Below, piece by piece: positions 17,442-27,587 of a stretch of 64,000 bases of DNA (position 1 is the first letter of the stretch; every line of letters begins with the position of its first letter). The DNA is taken from contig NZ_JAHBZK010000022.1 in NCBI RefSeq assembly GCF_019635465.1, positions 1 through 64,000 on the forward strand, read 5' to 3'. The translations under genes were made by a program, and so were the position numbers. The notes beneath the pieces were generated by a model. The model ran no database searches. It saw only the letters and a list, made by a program, of their open reading frames with translations, and was not told the origin of the DNA. The DNA is from Hydrogenophaga sp. (lineage in GTDB: Bacteria > Pseudomonadota > Gammaproteobacteria > Burkholderiales > Burkholderiaceae_C).

Positions 17442-20195
17442 TCAGTCGAGCTTGCCATGGCAATGTTTGTACTTCTTGCCACTGCCGCAAGGACACGGAT
17501 CGTTGCGCCCGACACGCGGTACATCGCCGGCCCCCTGCGAAGAAGACGCTGCACCCGCCACGGTCTGCGCCTCGCCGGACTCGGTGGGGGCGGTATAGGT
17601 CACGTTGCTGATGGCCTCTGCGCGCTCTTCCATCTGCTCGGCAGCCTCGGAGATCTGCTCTGCCGATTGCACGCGCACGTTCATGAGCACCCGAGTGACA
17701 TCGTTCTTGACCGCATCGAGCAACTGACCGAACAGCAGGAAGGCCTCGCGCTTGTACTCTTGCTTGGGTTGCTTTTGCGCATAGCCACGCAGGTGAATGC
17801 CCTGGCGCAGGTAGTCGAGTGCGGCCAGGTGTTCGCGCCATTGGGCATCGATGGTCTGCAGCAGCACCACCCGCTCGAAGGCGGTGAAATGCTCATCGCC
17901 CACCAACGCAACCTTGCCGTCAAAGACAGTCTTCGCAGCGCCGATGACGCGCTCAACGATGTCATCGACGTCGATGGATTCCGCTTCGCTGACCCAAGTG
18001 GTCACAGGCGCCTCGATCGACCATTCTTCGCGCAAGCCCCGCTCCAGCGAGGGCAGGTCCCACTGCTCTTCAACACTGCCTTCGGGCACGAACTGGTGCA
18101 CGAGATCGGTGACCGCGCCTTCGCGCAGTGAATCGATCTGCGCCCGCAGGTCGCTGGCGTCGAGGATGTCGTTGCGCTGCTGGTAAATCACCTTGCGCTG
18201 GTCGTTGGCAACGTCGTCGTACTCCAGCAATTGTTTGCGGATGTCGAAGTTGCGCGCTTCGACCTTGCGTTGTGCGCTCTCGATGCTACGCGTGACGATG
18301 CCTGCTTCGATGGCCTCGCCTTCGGGCATCTTCAACCGGTCCATGATTGCGCGCACCCGGTCGCCCGCAAAGATGCGCATCAACTGGTCGTCCAGGCTCA
18401 GGTAGAAGCGCGAAGAGCCAGGATCACCCTGACGGCCCGAGCGCCCGCGGAGCTGATTGTCGATACGGCGGCTTTCGTGGCGCTCGGTGGCGATGATGCG
18501 CAGGCCACCCAGCCCAACCACCTTCTCATGGTCGGCCTGCCACTGGGCACGCAGCGCATCGGCGCGAGCCGACTTGGTCGCCTCGTCGAGCGCCGGATCG
18601 TTAATCACCGCCTCGACCATCTTCTCGAGGTTGCCGCCCAGCACGATGTCGGTGCCGCGACCGGCCATGTTGGTCGCGATCGTGATCGCCCCGGGCTGCC
18701 CGGCCTGCGCAATGATGTCTGCCTCGCGCGCATGTTGTTTGGCATTGAGCACCTGGTGAGGCAACTTCCTGGCGGTCAGCAACTGCGCAATGATTTCCGA
18801 GTTCTCGATCGACGAAGTGCCCACCAGCACAGGTTGACCACGCTCGTGGCATTCCTGAATGTCGGCAATGGCTGCGTCGTACTTTTCCTTGGTGGTCTTG
18901 TAGACGCGATCGAGTTGGTCCTGGCGCTTGCTCGGTCGGTTGGGTGGAATGACCACGGTCTCGAGACCGTAGATCTCCTGGAACTCGTAGGCCTCGGTGT
19001 CGGCCGTACCGGTCATGCCGGAGAGCTTGCCGTAGAGACGGAAGTAGTTCTGGAAGGTGATAGATGCGAGGGTCTGGTTCTCGGGCTGGATGGCCACGCC
19101 TTCCTTGGCTTCAACGGCCTGGTGCAGGCCATCGCTCCAGCGACGCCCCGACATCAGGCGGCCCGTGAATTCGTCAACGATGACGATTTCGCCGCCCTGG
19201 TTCACGTAGTGCTGGTCGCGGTGGTACAGGTGATGCGCCTTGAGCGAGGTCACCAAGTGGTGCAGCAAGGCAATGTTGGCGGGGTCATACAGCGAAGCAC
19301 CCTCGGCCAGCAACCCGGCCTTGACGAGCAATTGCTCGGCGTGCTCATGGCCTTGCTCCGTCATGTGGATGTTGCGCGCCTTTTCGTCGAGCGTGAAATC
19401 GCCCGGCTTGATCACACCCTCGCCGGTGCGCGGATCTGCCTCGCCCTCTTGTCGGGTCAGGTGGGGTACCAGTGCATTGATGGCCAGGTAGACAGAGGTC
19501 TGGTCCTCTGCCTGCCCGCTGATGATCAATGGCGTGCGGGCTTCGTCGATCAGGATCGAGTCCACTTCGTCGACGATGGCAAAGTTCAAGCCACGCTGAA
19601 CACGGTCCACCGCCTCATAGACCATGTTGTCGCGAAGGTAGTCGAAGCCGTATTCGTTGTTGGTGCCGTACGTGATGTCGGAGCGGTAGGCGGCCTGCTT
19701 TTCTTCGCGCTGCATCTGTGGCAGGTTCACACCCACGCTCAGACCGAGGAAGTTGTAGATGCGGCCCATCCACTGCGCGTCGCGGTTGGCGAGGTAGTCG
19801 TTGACCGTCACCACGTGAACGCCCTTGCCGGCCAGGGCATTGAGATACACCGGCAGCGTGGCCGTCAGCGTCTTGCCTTCGCCGGTTCGCATCTCGGCGA
19901 TCTTGCCGCTGTGCAGTGCGATGCCGCCCAGCATCTGCACATCGAAGTGGCGCATCTTCATGACGCGCTTGCTTGCCTCGCGCACCGTCGCGAACGCTTC
20001 GGGAAGCAGCGCATCGAGCGTCTCGCCGCCCGCCAGTCGCTGCTTGAAATCCTCGGTCTTCGCACGCAGCTCGTCGTCGTTGAGCTTTTCGAACTGGGGC
20101 TCCAGCGCGTTGATGCGGTCGACGGTCTTGCGGTACTGCTTGAGCAGCCGATCGTTGCGACTGCCGAAGAGCTTGGTGAGGAAGTTGGTGGCCAT
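17442..20195 (-). CDS. secA: Preprotein translocase motor ATPase SecA
   Basis: This 917-residue motor pushes proteins through SecYEG. Walker A is [11 protein letters not shown], Walker B includes [13 protein letters not shown], and the second helicase domain has [14 protein letters not shown]. The C-terminal zinc and SecB-binding tail [17 protein letters not shown] is complete. The start at 20195 is the conserved [15 protein letters not shown]; an open frame reaches further back to 20291 but is not family-like. Upstream, TAAAAT (20341-20346 on the plus map) is a possible -10. No SecM-type leader gene is seen in the 169 bp before it. Confidence 0.98.
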   Translation of the reverse strand: MATNFLTKLFGSRNDRLLKQYRKTVDRINALEPQFEKLNDDELRAKTEDFKQRLAGGETLDALLPEAFATVREASKRVMKMRHFDVQMLGGIALHSGKIAEMRTGEGKTLTATLPVYLNALAGKGVHVVTVNDYLANRDAQWMGRIYNFLGLSVGVNLPQMQREEKQAAYRSDITYGTNNEYGFDYLRDNMVYEAVDRVQRGLNFAIVDEVDSILIDEARTPLIISGQAEDQTSVYLAINALVPHLTRQEGEADPRTGEGVIKPGDFTLDEKARNIHMTEQGHEHAEQLLVKAGLLAEGASLYDPANIALLHHLVTSLKAHHLYHRDQHYVNQGGEIVIVDEFTGRLMSGRRWSDGLHQAVEAKEGVAIQPENQTLASITFQNYFRLYGKLSGMTGTADTEAYEFQEIYGLETVVIPPNRPSKRQDQLDRVYKTTKEKYDAAIADIQECHERGQPVLVGTSSIENSEIIAQLLTARKLPHQVLNAKQHAREADIIAQAGQPGAITIATNMAGRGTDIVLGGNLEKMVEAVINDPALDEATKSARADALRAQWQADHEKVVGLGGLRIIATERHESRRIDNQLRGRSGRQGDPGSSRFYLSLDDQLMRIFAGDRVRAIMDRLKMPEGEAIEAGIVTRSIESAQRKVEARNFDIRKQLLEYDDVANDQRKVIYQQRNDILDASDLRAQIDSLREGAVTDLVHQFVPEGSVEEQWDLPSLERGLREEWSIEAPVTTWVSEAESIDVDDIVERVIGAAKTVFDGKVALVGDEHFTAFERVVLLQTIDAQWREHLAALDYLRQGIHLRGYAQKQPKQEYKREAFLLFGQLLDAVKNDVTRVLMNVRVQSAEQISEAAEQMEERAEAISNVTYTAPTESGEAQTVAGAASSSQGAGDVPRVGRNDPCPCGSGKKYKHCHGKLD

Positions 20196-20364
20196 GTTGG
20201 AGCGCCGTTGGCCACGCCAAGCGGCGGACCATGGTGGCATTGGTGAATCTGGGTGAGCGGTGCGGCGCCCCGGGGCGGGCCGCCATGGCACCTGGCCTCA
20301 AGATGCCGGCGCGCGCACGGCTTTCAAGCGCAAAGCGGGCATTTTAGCCGTCGGGCCTTGGTGC

Positions 20365-21315
20365 TCAGCGACTGGTGGATTTGGTCTGGGGCTGGTGCTG
20401 GGCCAGCGCCTCGCCCGCCTTGAGAAACTTCTGGGGGTTTTGGGCCACACCAGCCACCCAGACCTCGAAGTGGAGGTGCGGGCCGGTGGAGCGCCCGGTA
20501 GAACCTACCTCAGCGATCTTCTGGCCGCGCTTGACGATGTCGCCCTTTTTGACGAACACGCGAGAGGTGTGGGCATAACGTGTGACCAGGTCGTTGCCAT
20601 GATCGATTTCGACGAGGTTCCCATAGCCCGCATGGAACTCTTGCGCAATCACCACGCCACCTGCCGCCGCCAGAATGGGTGTGCCCACGTCGGCCGGAAA
20701 GTCCAGCCCGGTATGCAAAGCCTTCTGCCCCGTGATCGGGTCGATCCTGAAGCCAAACGGCGATCCAACGCGGACGCCTTCCACCGGCTTCTGCGTCGGA
20801 ACCAGAGAGCGTTGGATGCGTTGATCAAACAGTCGCGACTCGATGGCCGTCAGCCAGTCGATGCCCGCGTCGCTGTGCTCGTCGAGCGCGTCCATCTCCT
20901 TGGAAAGCTCTTCCAGAGTCAGCGACCGATTGGCCACCAGAACCCCACCTGAGCCAGGCAACGGCGGCCGCCCTTTGGCGGGTTCCAGACCTGCTAGGCC
21001 TGAAACGCGCTCGCCCAGCGACTCCACCTGCATCAGGCGCGCCTGCATCTCACCCAATTTGCGGGCCATGGCGTCAATGTTGGCACGGAGGTAGGCATCG
21101 CGGTCCCCCGTGTCGTCCTTGTGAACAATGCGTCCGACCGAGGTGAAGCCGGGCCAGCCTTGGCGAATACCTTCAAGGAATACCCAGTGGTAGGTAGCGA
21201 CGGCACCCAGCATGAGCATCAGCACCGACAGCACAGCGGCGGCGATGAGCTTCCAACCGTTGAGGTGGATGGCCTGGCGCCGCGCCATCCAGGCGTCGGT
21301 GATGATGATGTGCAC
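20365..21315 (-). CDS. M23 family metallopeptidase (LytM-type), membrane-anchored
   Basis: This 316-residue protein has one N-terminal membrane anchor (about 22-43), a periplasmic coiled-coil part (about 75-145) and a C-terminal M23 domain. All zinc and catalytic residues are present: HTGLDF (His201, Asp205), YAHTSR (His249) and HLHFE (His280, His282). It should be an active peptidoglycan endopeptidase rather than a degenerate EnvC-type activator. GTG 21315 is chosen because AAAGGA lies 7 nt before it. It is divergent from the dciA-like gene and precedes secA. Confidence 0.92.
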   Translation of the reverse strand: MHIIITDAWMARRQAIHLNGWKLIAAAVLSVLMLMLGAVATYHWVFLEGIRQGWPGFTSVGRIVHKDDTGDRDAYLRANIDAMARKLGEMQARLMQVESLGERVSGLAGLEPAKGRPPLPGSGGVLVANRSLTLEELSKEMDALDEHSDAGIDWLTAIESRLFDQRIQRSLVPTQKPVEGVRVGSPFGFRIDPITGQKALHTGLDFPADVGTPILAAAGGVVIAQEFHAGYGNLVEIDHGNDLVTRYAHTSRVFVKKGDIVKRGQKIAEVGSTGRSTGPHLHFEVWVAGVAQNPQKFLKAGEALAQHQPQTKSTSR

Positions 21316-21322
21316 GACTCGG

Positions 21323-21328
21323 TCCTTT
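21323..21328 (-). promoter_or_regulatory. Ribosome binding site for the M23 peptidase GTG start
   Basis: AAAGGA on the minus strand lies 7 nt before GTG 21315. It decides the start, since the open frame extends 20 codons further to 21375. Confidence 0.65.
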
Positions 21329-21376
21329 CTGCCGGCACGCCGACAGCGCACTGGCGGCGTCGAGGACAATCGCACG

Positions 21377-21691
21377 ATGGCAGTGCCCAGAACACCCGGT
21401 TGTTTCAGTCTGCAAGAGGCCGTGGGAGCAGCGCCCGCCCTGGCTCAATTGCGCGAGCGTGCCGATGCGTCACGTCGGTGCCTGGAACTGGTGCGCCCGA
21501 TGTTGCCACCGGGGCTGCGCCAACAGGTTCTGGCCGGCCCGATCGGTGACGGGGAATGGTGCCTGTTGGTAAGTCATGCGGCCGCCGCCGCCAAACTGCG
21601 CCAGTTGGTGCCCGCGATGTGTGACGCATTGCACGCAAACGGGGCGCAGGTTAGCGCAATCCGCATAAAGGTCCAAACCGTCGGACGATGA
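21377..21691 (+). CDS. DciA-like DUF721 protein (putative helicase loader)
   Basis: This 104-residue cytoplasmic protein has the KH-like DUF721 core: LPPGLRQQVLAG, then GEWCLLVSHAAAAAKLRQLVP and VSAIRIKVQ. DUF721/DciA proteins load the replicative helicase DnaB in bacteria lacking DnaC. A place next to the M23 peptidase and secA is the usual one for this family. ATG 21377 follows GAGGA at 10 nt. The protein is short, with little beyond the core domain, so its loader role is inferred. Confidence 0.75.
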   Translation: MAVPRTPGCFSLQEAVGAAPALAQLRERADASRRCLELVRPMLPPGLRQQVLAGPIGDGEWCLLVSHAAAAAKLRQLVPAMCDALHANGAQVSAIRIKVQTVGR

Positions 21692-21713
21692 GCGTGGCGC
21701 AGACTGGCGTGGA

Positions 21714-21789
<76 letters not shown>

Positions 21790-21860
21790 GGGGCGAAGCA
21801 TTTTAGCGAGATGGTCTGCGCGCCGCCGCACATGGCGCGCCAGACGGGCGAACTTTGGCG

Positions 21861-22328
21861 CTACTTGATCCGTTTGAGCTGTGGCCGGCCGCCGCCGCCC
21901 GGTCGCCCGCCCCCATCGTCTGAGGGCGAAGGCGAGTCGGAAGGTACCGAGCGCAAGGGCGCAGGCGTGCTGTCCACAACAGGTGGCGCTTCGGGTGTTG
22001 GAGACGGCGCGGGGAAGGCCATGCCCTGGCCGTTTTCACGTGCATAGATCGCGATCACATGGGTCACCGGCACCACGATGTCGCGGGCCACGCCGCCAAA
22101 ACGCGCCTTGAACTCGATGAATTCATTACCCAGACGCAAGCCGTTGGTGGCATCCATGCTCACATTGAGCACGATCTCCCCGTTCTTGACGTACTCAAGT
22201 GGCACCTGGACCGAGGCGTCCACATGGACAGCGATATAGGGCGAGAAGCCGTTCTCACTGCACCACTCGTAAAGCGCCCGGATCAGGTACGGGCGCGTCG
22301 ATGGAACGGGGGATTCCTGTCGGCTCAT
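21861..22328 (-). CDS. sspB: ClpXP adaptor SspB
   Basis: This 155-residue adaptor brings ssrA-tagged and other proteins to ClpXP. The folded substrate-binding domain covers about residues 1-110 (STRPYLIRALYEWCSENG; VVPVTHVIAIYARENGQGM). A long Pro/Gly/Ser-rich linker follows. The last residues QLKRIK match the ClpX-binding XB tail. It lies 21 bp after sspA, the conserved sspA-sspB pair, here downstream of the bc1 operon. Confidence 0.95.
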   Translation of the reverse strand: MSRQESPVPSTRPYLIRALYEWCSENGFSPYIAVHVDASVQVPLEYVKNGEIVLNVSMDATNGLRLGNEFIEFKARFGGVARDIVVPVTHVIAIYARENGQGMAFPAPSPTPEAPPVVDSTPAPLRSVPSDSPSPSDDGGGRPGGGGRPQLKRIK

Positions 22329-22349
22329 GGCGAGCGAGACGTTTCGCGC

Positions 22350-22961
22350 TTACTTGCGCATCACCTTCTCGGAAGGCGTCAGCGCTTCGATATACGCGGG
22401 GCGAGAGAAGATGCGCTCAGCGTACTTGAGCAGCGGTGCGGCGTTCTTGCTCAACTCGATGCCGTAAAAGTCCAGACGCCACAGCAGCGGCGCAATGGCG
22501 ACGTCCAACATCGAGAAGTTGTCACCCAGCATGTACTTGTTCTTCATGAACACCGGGGCCAACTGGGTCAGGCGATCCCGGATGTGCGAGCGCGCTTTCT
22601 CCAGCGCCTTCTCGTTGCCTTTGCTGCTCCGCGACTCGAGCACCGAGACGTGGGTGAACAGTTCCTTTTCGAAGTTGAGCAGGAACAGGCGCACGCGCGC
22701 GCGATCGACCGGGTCACCCGGCATGAGCTGGGGATGGGGGAAGCGCTCGTCGATGTACTCGTTGATGATGTTCGACTCGTACAGGATGAGGTCGCGCTCG
22801 ACCAGGATCGGCACCTGCCCGTAAGGGTTCATCACGCTGATGTCTTCGGGCTTGTTGTACAAGTCCACATCGCGGATCTCGAAATCCATGCCCTTCTCGA
22901 ACAGCACGAAGCGGCAGCGATGCGAATAGGGACAGGTCGTGCCCGAGTACAAAACCATCAT
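22350..22961 (-). CDS. sspA: Stringent starvation protein A (GST-fold, RNA polymerase-associated)
   Basis: This 203-residue protein has a thioredoxin-like N-terminal domain (VLYSGTTCPYSHRCRFVLFE; NPYGQVPILVERD) and an all-alpha C-terminal domain. SspA binds RNA polymerase and alters promoter choice in stationary phase and stress. AGGAG lies 9 nt before the first of two adjacent ATG codons. It is placed between petABC and sspB, with a probable terminator hairpin upstream of it. Confidence 0.94.
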   Translation of the reverse strand: MMVLYSGTTCPYSHRCRFVLFEKGMDFEIRDVDLYNKPEDISVMNPYGQVPILVERDLILYESNIINEYIDERFPHPQLMPGDPVDRARVRLFLLNFEKELFTHVSVLESRSSKGNEKALEKARSHIRDRLTQLAPVFMKNKYMLGDNFSMLDVAIAPLLWRLDFYGIELSKNAAPLLKYAERIFSRPAYIEALTPSEKVMRK

Positions 22962-22979
22962 GGTTGGCGTCTCCTGAAA

Positions 22980-23028
22980 CAGAAAACAGTGGCCAGCCAT
23001 TGTGCCTGTCGGCACTGCCAGCCACTGT
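22980..23028 (-). terminator. Branched hairpin with short T-run after petC
   Basis: On the minus strand ACAGTGGC pairs with GCCACTGT (plus 23021-23028 and 22986-22993), enclosing a second small stem GTGCC-GACA-GGCAC. It is followed by TTTT. It lies about 45 nt past the petC stop and just before the sspA ribosome site, so it may partly end the petABC transcript. Confidence 0.45.
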
Positions 23029-23072
23029 GGACGGACTCAAGGGCGCCAGGCGCCCCAGAACCGAGGGGGGTG

Positions 23073-23828
23073 TTACTTGATGTCTTTCCAGTAGGCGGCG
23101 TTCAAGCGCCACGCGACCACCGTGAACACAGCGAGGAACAACAGCACCCACACGCCGATACGCACACGGTTGTTGGCGGCTGGCTCGCCCATCCATTGAA
23201 GGAATGCCACCAGGTCACCGACGTTCTGGTCGTACTCGGCCTGCGTCATGGTGCCCGGCTTGACCTGTTCCCAACCGGCAATGACCTCGACCTCGTGGCC
23301 ATGGCTTTCAACCTTGCGGTGGATGGGCTCGCGCTCGCCTTGCAGCTCCCACAGGGGATGCGGCATGCCGATATTGGGAAACGCCGCGTTGTTCCAGCCG
23401 GTCGGCTTGGACTCGTCGCGGTAGTAGCTGCGCAACAGCGTGTAGACGTAGTCAGCGCCCGTGCCGGCGTGGCTTGATCGCGAGCGGGCGATCAGCGTCA
23501 GGTCGGGGGGGTTCTTGCCGAACCAGGCCTTGGCCAGGTGCGGGTCGATGGCGGCCTTCATCGTGTCACCGATCTTGTCGGTGGTGAAGGTCAGGTTCTC
23601 GGCAATTTGCTTGTCGGTCAATCCGATGTCGCGCAGGCGGTTGAAGCGCATGAACGCGGCGGAGTGGCAGCTCAGGCAGTAGTTGACAAAGAGCTTGGCC
23701 CCGTTTTGCAGGGCCGCCATGTCGTTGGTGCGCTTGGGAGCGCGATCCAGAGGGATGCCGTCACCGGAGGCCCAGGCACCGCCCACCACTCCCAGGCACA
23801 ACGCGAGACTCAGCAGGATCTTCTTCAT
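23073..23828 (-). CDS. petC: Cytochrome c1 of the bc1 complex
   Basis: This 251-residue precursor has a Sec signal (MKKILLSLALCLGVVGGAWA). A single haem c site CLSCH lies near residues 49-53. A C-terminal anchor (VLLFLAVFTVVAWRLNAAYW) holds the periplasmic domain to the membrane. It passes electrons from the Rieske protein to cytochrome c. ATG 23828 is preceded by GGAG and fits the signal peptide; the open frame to 23921 is not used. It is the third gene of petABC, 29 bp after petB. Confidence 0.96.
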   Translation of the reverse strand: MKKILLSLALCLGVVGGAWASGDGIPLDRAPKRTNDMAALQNGAKLFVNYCLSCHSAAFMRFNRLRDIGLTDKQIAENLTFTTDKIGDTMKAAIDPHLAKAWFGKNPPDLTLIARSRSSHAGTGADYVYTLLRSYYRDESKPTGWNNAAFPNIGMPHPLWELQGEREPIHRKVESHGHEVEVIAGWEQVKPGTMTQAEYDQNVGDLVAFLQWMGEPAANNRVRIGVWVLLFLAVFTVVAWRLNAAYWKDIK

Positions 23829-23857
23829 GTCAGTTTTTCTCCAGAGTTCGCTCGGTG

Positions 23858-25258
23858 TCAGTGCGGCTGGAAGGTCACGCGGCTGGGCACAGGCTTGAAC
23901 TCGCCCAGTCGGCTCCACCACGGCATCAGCAGGAAGAAGCCGAAGTAGAACAGGGTGCCAGCCTGCGAAACGCGCTCACCCACCGGGGACGGCGGTTGAA
24001 TGCCCAGGTAAGCCAGCACAAAGAAGTTGATCACGAACACGGTGTACAGCCACTTGTTCCAGCTTGGGCGGTAGCGGATCGACTTCACCGGGCTCTGGTC
24101 CAGCCAGGGCAGGAAGAACAGGATGATGACGGCACCGCCCATCACCACCACGCCCCAGAACTTGGCGTCGATCGACATCATGGCGGCGCTGACAGCGACT
24201 GCGGCCACCACGATGCCGCCTTTGACGGCACCGCCCACCTTGGCCTTGAGCACGCCCAGCAACGCACCCAGGATCACACACGCCACCAGCACGTACATCA
24301 TCTCGGCGGTGATGGCACGCAGCATGGAATAGAACGGCGTGAAGTACCAGACCGGGGCAATGTGCAGCGGTGTGGTCAGCGGATCGGCCGGAATGAAGTT
24401 GTTGTATTCGAGGAAGTAGCCACCGAATTCGGGTGCGAAGAACACGATCGCAGAGAAGACCATCAGGAACACGGCCACGCCCAGGATGTCGTGAATCGTG
24501 TAGTAGGGGTGGAAGGGGATGCCATCCACCGGCTTGCCGGACGCGTCCTTGGTGGCCTTGATCTCGACGCCATCGGGGTTGTTCGAGCCCACTTCGTGCA
24601 GCGCGATCAGGTGAGCAACCACCAACCCCAGCAGCACCAGCGGCACGGCAATCACGTGGAAGCTGAAGAAGCGGTTGAGCGTTGCATCACCCACCACATA
24701 GTCACCGCGGATGAGCAAGGCCAGATCAGGACCGATGAACGGAATGGCAGAGAACAGGTTCACGATCACCTGCGCGCCCCAGTAGGACATCTGGCCCCAG
24801 GGAAGCAGGTAGCCCATGAAGGCTTCGGCCATCAGGCACAGGAAGATCGCGCAACCGAAGATCCAGACCAGTTCGCGCGGTTTGCGGTAGCTGCCGTAGA
24901 GCAGGCCACGGAACATGTGCAGGTACACCACGACGAAGAACGCCGATGCGCCGGTGGAGTGCATGTAACGGATCAGCCAGCCCCATGGCACGTCGCGCAT
25001 GATGTACTCGACCGACGCAAACGCCACCGTTGCATCGGGTTTGTAGTGCATGACCAGGAAGATGCCAGTGACGATCTGGATCACCAGCACCAGCATGGCC
25101 AACGAGCCGAAGAAGTACCAGAAGTTGAAGTTCTTCGGCGCGTAGTACTCGGCCATGTGCTCGTTGTAGAGCTTGGTCAGCGGGAACCGGTTGTCGACCC
25201 AGTTCAACAGCTTCTGGCTGGCCGGTGCGTCGGGGGAGATTTCTTTGAATTCAGCCAT
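23858..25258 (-). CDS. petB: Cytochrome b of the bc1 complex
   Basis: This 466-residue inner-membrane protein has about eight spans. It binds two b haems and contains the quinol oxidation and quinone reduction sites. Visible family features are HSTGASAFFVVVYLHMFRG, the SYWGAQVIVNLFSAIPFIG region and PEFGG (a variant of PEWY) before the second half. It is one unsplit protein, as in most proteobacteria, with a modest extension after the last core helices. It lies between petA and petC. Confidence 0.97.
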   Translation of the reverse strand: MAEFKEISPDAPASQKLLNWVDNRFPLTKLYNEHMAEYYAPKNFNFWYFFGSLAMLVLVIQIVTGIFLVMHYKPDATVAFASVEYIMRDVPWGWLIRYMHSTGASAFFVVVYLHMFRGLLYGSYRKPRELVWIFGCAIFLCLMAEAFMGYLLPWGQMSYWGAQVIVNLFSAIPFIGPDLALLIRGDYVVGDATLNRFFSFHVIAVPLVLLGLVVAHLIALHEVGSNNPDGVEIKATKDASGKPVDGIPFHPYYTIHDILGVAVFLMVFSAIVFFAPEFGGYFLEYNNFIPADPLTTPLHIAPVWYFTPFYSMLRAITAEMMYVLVACVILGALLGVLKAKVGGAVKGGIVVAAVAVSAAMMSIDAKFWGVVVMGGAVIILFFLPWLDQSPVKSIRYRPSWNKWLYTVFVINFFVLAYLGIQPPSPVGERVSQAGTLFYFGFFLLMPWWSRLGEFKPVPSRVTFQPH

Positions 25259-25298
25259 GGGGTGCCTCGAAGTTCCTCAGTGGTTCGCTGCGGCGGCC

Positions 25299-25940
25299 TC
25301 AGGCCGGCTTGTCTTCACCGACCACCAGGACGGTCTCCGACGCGTAGTAGTGCGGCGGGATTTCGAGGTTGTCGGGGGCAGGCTTGTTCTGGAAGACGCG
25401 ACCAGCCATGTCGAAGGTCGAGCCGTGGCAGGCACACAGGAAGCCACCGGGCCAGGTATCGGGCAACGACGGCTGGGGACCGGGCGTGAACTTGTCGCCG
25501 GGCGAGCAGCCGAGGTGGGTGCAAATGCCGATGGCAACCAGGTACTCGGGTTTGATCGAGCGATAGCGGTTCTTGGCGTACTCAGGGGTCGGCACGTTGG
25601 TGCGCTGGGAATTGGGGTCGGCCAGCTGCGCCTCGTCCTTCTCCAGCGTGGCCAGCTGCTCAGGCGAGCGATGGAAAATCCAGACCGGCTTGCCGCGCCA
25701 CTCGACCACGATCTTCTCGCCCAGCGGAATGTTGGAAACGTCGACCTGGACCGCGGCACCTGCCGCACGCGCGCGCTCGGACGGCTGGAATGAGCTCACA
25801 AAGGGCACGGCCACTGCAGCGGCGCCCACGCCGCCCATGGCGCAAGAGGTGATGAGCCAGGTTCGGCGGCTGCCGTCCACAGCGCCTTTGCCGTTGTCGG
25901 CCCCAGCGGCTTGACCGCTGTTGGCAGTTGCTTCACTCAT
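25299..25940 (-). CDS. petA: Rieske iron-sulfur subunit of the bc1 complex
   Basis: This 213-residue protein carries the [2Fe-2S] cluster that takes the first electron from quinol. Ligands are visible in CTHLGC and CACHGS. The N-terminal anchor has the twin-arginine motif SRRTWLIT before a hydrophobic helix (about 25-50), fitting Tat export; tatABC is also in this window. It is the first gene of petABC. TACAAT (plus 25993-25998) upstream may be the -10. Confidence 0.97.
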   Translation of the reverse strand: MSEATANSGQAAGADNGKGAVDGSRRTWLITSCAMGGVGAAAVAVPFVSSFQPSERARAAGAAVQVDVSNIPLGEKIVVEWRGKPVWIFHRSPEQLATLEKDEAQLADPNSQRTNVPTPEYAKNRYRSIKPEYLVAIGICTHLGCSPGDKFTPGPQPSLPDTWPGGFLCACHGSTFDMAGRVFQNKPAPDNLEIPPHYYASETVLVVGEDKPA

Positions 25941-26131
25941 GGGGGTGTCTTTCTCGGTATCGAGGATGATGGGTACTCAGGGACAACCCGGCATTGTACT
26001 GGACCGAAATGCGTCCACTGCTGGGTTCCGTGCACCGCAGTGGGCTATAGGTGTGCCGCGCCACAACCCGCGCCTGGCATCGCGGCACGTGTGAGAATCG
26101 CCGCCACCCCAACCAACCGAGGAGCACAGGC

Positions 26132-26560
26132 ATGGGCATGATGCAGGAGTTCAAGGAGTTCGCCGTCAAGGGCAACGTCATCGACCTTGCGGTCGGCGTG
26201 ATCATCGGCGGCGCCTTCGGCAAGATCGTCGGATCGCTGGTCGAGGACGTGATCATGCCGATCGTGGGCCTCGTCTTCGGCAAGCTCGATTTCAGCAACC
26301 TGTTTGTGGTCCTGGGAACGGCGCCGGAGGGCACGGCCCGCACACTGGCGGCGATGAAAGCGGCCGGCGTGCCCGTTCTGGCCTATGGCAACTTCCTGAC
26401 GGTCGCCATCAATTTCGCCATTCTGGCGTTCATCATCTTCATGATGGTGAAGCAGATCAATCGGCTCAAGCGGGAAGCGCCTGCGGCGCCACCAGCGCCG
26501 GCAGCACCGCCCGAGGACATCGTGCTGCTGCGCGAAATCCGCGACAGTCTCAAGCGCTGA
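26132..26560 (+). CDS. mscL: Large-conductance mechanosensitive channel
   Basis: This 142-residue inner-membrane protein forms the pentameric pressure-release channel. The start is [20 protein letters not shown], with the first transmembrane helix [20 protein letters not shown] and the second near [16 protein letters not shown]. The cytoplasmic tail helix is preceded by an Ala/Pro-rich linker. GAGGAG lies 7 nt before ATG 26132. Its last 11 bp overlap the convergent pdxA gene. Confidence 0.96.
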   Translation: MGMMQEFKEFAVKGNVIDLAVGVIIGGAFGKIVGSLVEDVIMPIVGLVFGKLDFSNLFVVLGTAPEGTARTLAAMKAAGVPVLAYGNFLTVAINFAILAFIIFMMVKQINRLKREAPAAPPAPAAPPEDIVLLREIRDSLKR

Positions 26561-27587
26561 GTGCGCTGGCCGCGTCGGCGGCCTCCAGTGCGGCGATCAG
26601 GCTGGCGGCGCTGGCTACGCCGCGCCCGGCAATGTCAAACGCCGTGCCGTGATCCGGGCTGGTGCGAATCAGCGGCAGCCCGAGCGTGGTGTTCACCCCA
26701 TGCTCGACACCCAACAACTTCACCGGGATGAGTCCCTGGTCGTGGTACATCGCTATCACCACGTCGAAGGCGCCCTGCCGAGTTCGCATGAACACCGTGT
26801 CCGGCGGGAACGGTCCGCTGACCGTCAGGCCTTCTGACTGGGCATCCTGCACCGCCGGTGCGATGTGTTCGATCTCCTCAACGCCAAACAGTCCGCCCTC
26901 GCCCGCGTGGGGATTCAAGCCCGCCACGGCGATGCGCGGCTGCGCAATGCCCGTGCGGCGCAAATGTGCGTGGGTGATCCGGATGGTCTCCAGCACAGAC
27001 TGCCGTGTCACCGCATCGATCGCCGCGCGCAAAGACACATGAATGCTGACCAGCACCGTCGCCAGGTCAGGCGCGCTGAGCATCATGCGCACGGGCACCT
27101 CATCCACCGGCCGCCCCAGATGATGAGCGGCCATGGCCTGCAGCAACTCGGTATGGCCCGGGAAAGGCTCACCGGCCGCGTGCAGGGCTTCCTTGTGGAG
27201 GGGAGCGGTCACCAGGGCCCGCGCCACACCTTGCAGCACGGCATTGGCGCCCGCACGCACTGCGCGGGCGGCGGCCGCACCGGCGCGAGGGTCCACCCGC
27301 CCCCAGGTCAGCACCGGCAGTGGGTCACCCAGCTGAAGCACACCCACCGCCCCCCGTGGCTTCTCACGCCACTGGTCGAAGTCGCCCAGTTCAGCGAGTG
27401 GCAGCGCGGCCAACGCACTGGCCACATCCGTTTGGCCCAGCGCCGCCGCCCTGCGCAAGCTACCGGTGTCGCCCAGAAGGATCACCTTCTCCCGCCAGGT
27501 TGGGCGCTCGCGCATGGCCCGCATGGCGATTTCCGGGCCGATGCCCGACGGGTCGCCCATGCTCAACACGATGGGTCTGGCGGTCAT
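26550..27587 (-). CDS. pdxA: 4-hydroxythreonine-4-phosphate dehydrogenase
   Basis: This 345-residue NAD-dependent enzyme works in DXP-dependent pyridoxal phosphate synthesis. The start [13 protein letters not shown] is diagnostic. Metal-binding histidines lie in FPGHTELL and [12 protein letters not shown], and [10 protein letters not shown] is conserved. ATG 27587 overlaps the stop of the upstream Nif3-like gene by 4 bp. The open frame upstream to 27818 is within that gene and is not used. Confidence 0.95.
   Translation of the reverse strand: MTARPIVLSMGDPSGIGPEIAMRAMRERPTWREKVILLGDTGSLRRAAALGQTDVASALAALPLAELGDFDQWREKPRGAVGVLQLGDPLPVLTWGRVDPRAGAAAARAVRAGANAVLQGVARALVTAPLHKEALHAAGEPFPGHTELLQAMAAHHLGRPVDEVPVRMMLSAPDLATVLVSIHVSLRAAIDAVTRQSVLETIRITHAHLRRTGIAQPRIAVAGLNPHAGEGGLFGVEEIEHIAPAVQDAQSEGLTVSGPFPPDTVFMRTRQGAFDVVIAMYHDQGLIPVKLLGVEHGVNTTLGLPLIRTSPDHGTAFDIAGRGVASAASLIAALEAADAASALSA

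Noticed and set aside
18231..20246. A 671-codon open frame antisense to secA
   Set aside because: It is a shadow of SecA codons in a GC-rich genome, with no ribosome site or recognisable motif.
20196..20364. SecM-like arrest peptide upstream of secA
   Set aside because: No short frame with a signal sequence and an arrest motif is seen; only a possible -10 box.
23855..25489. A long open frame antisense to petB
   Set aside because: PetB is complete with its haem and quinone regions. The antisense frame is His/Asp/Gln-rich and resembles no protein.
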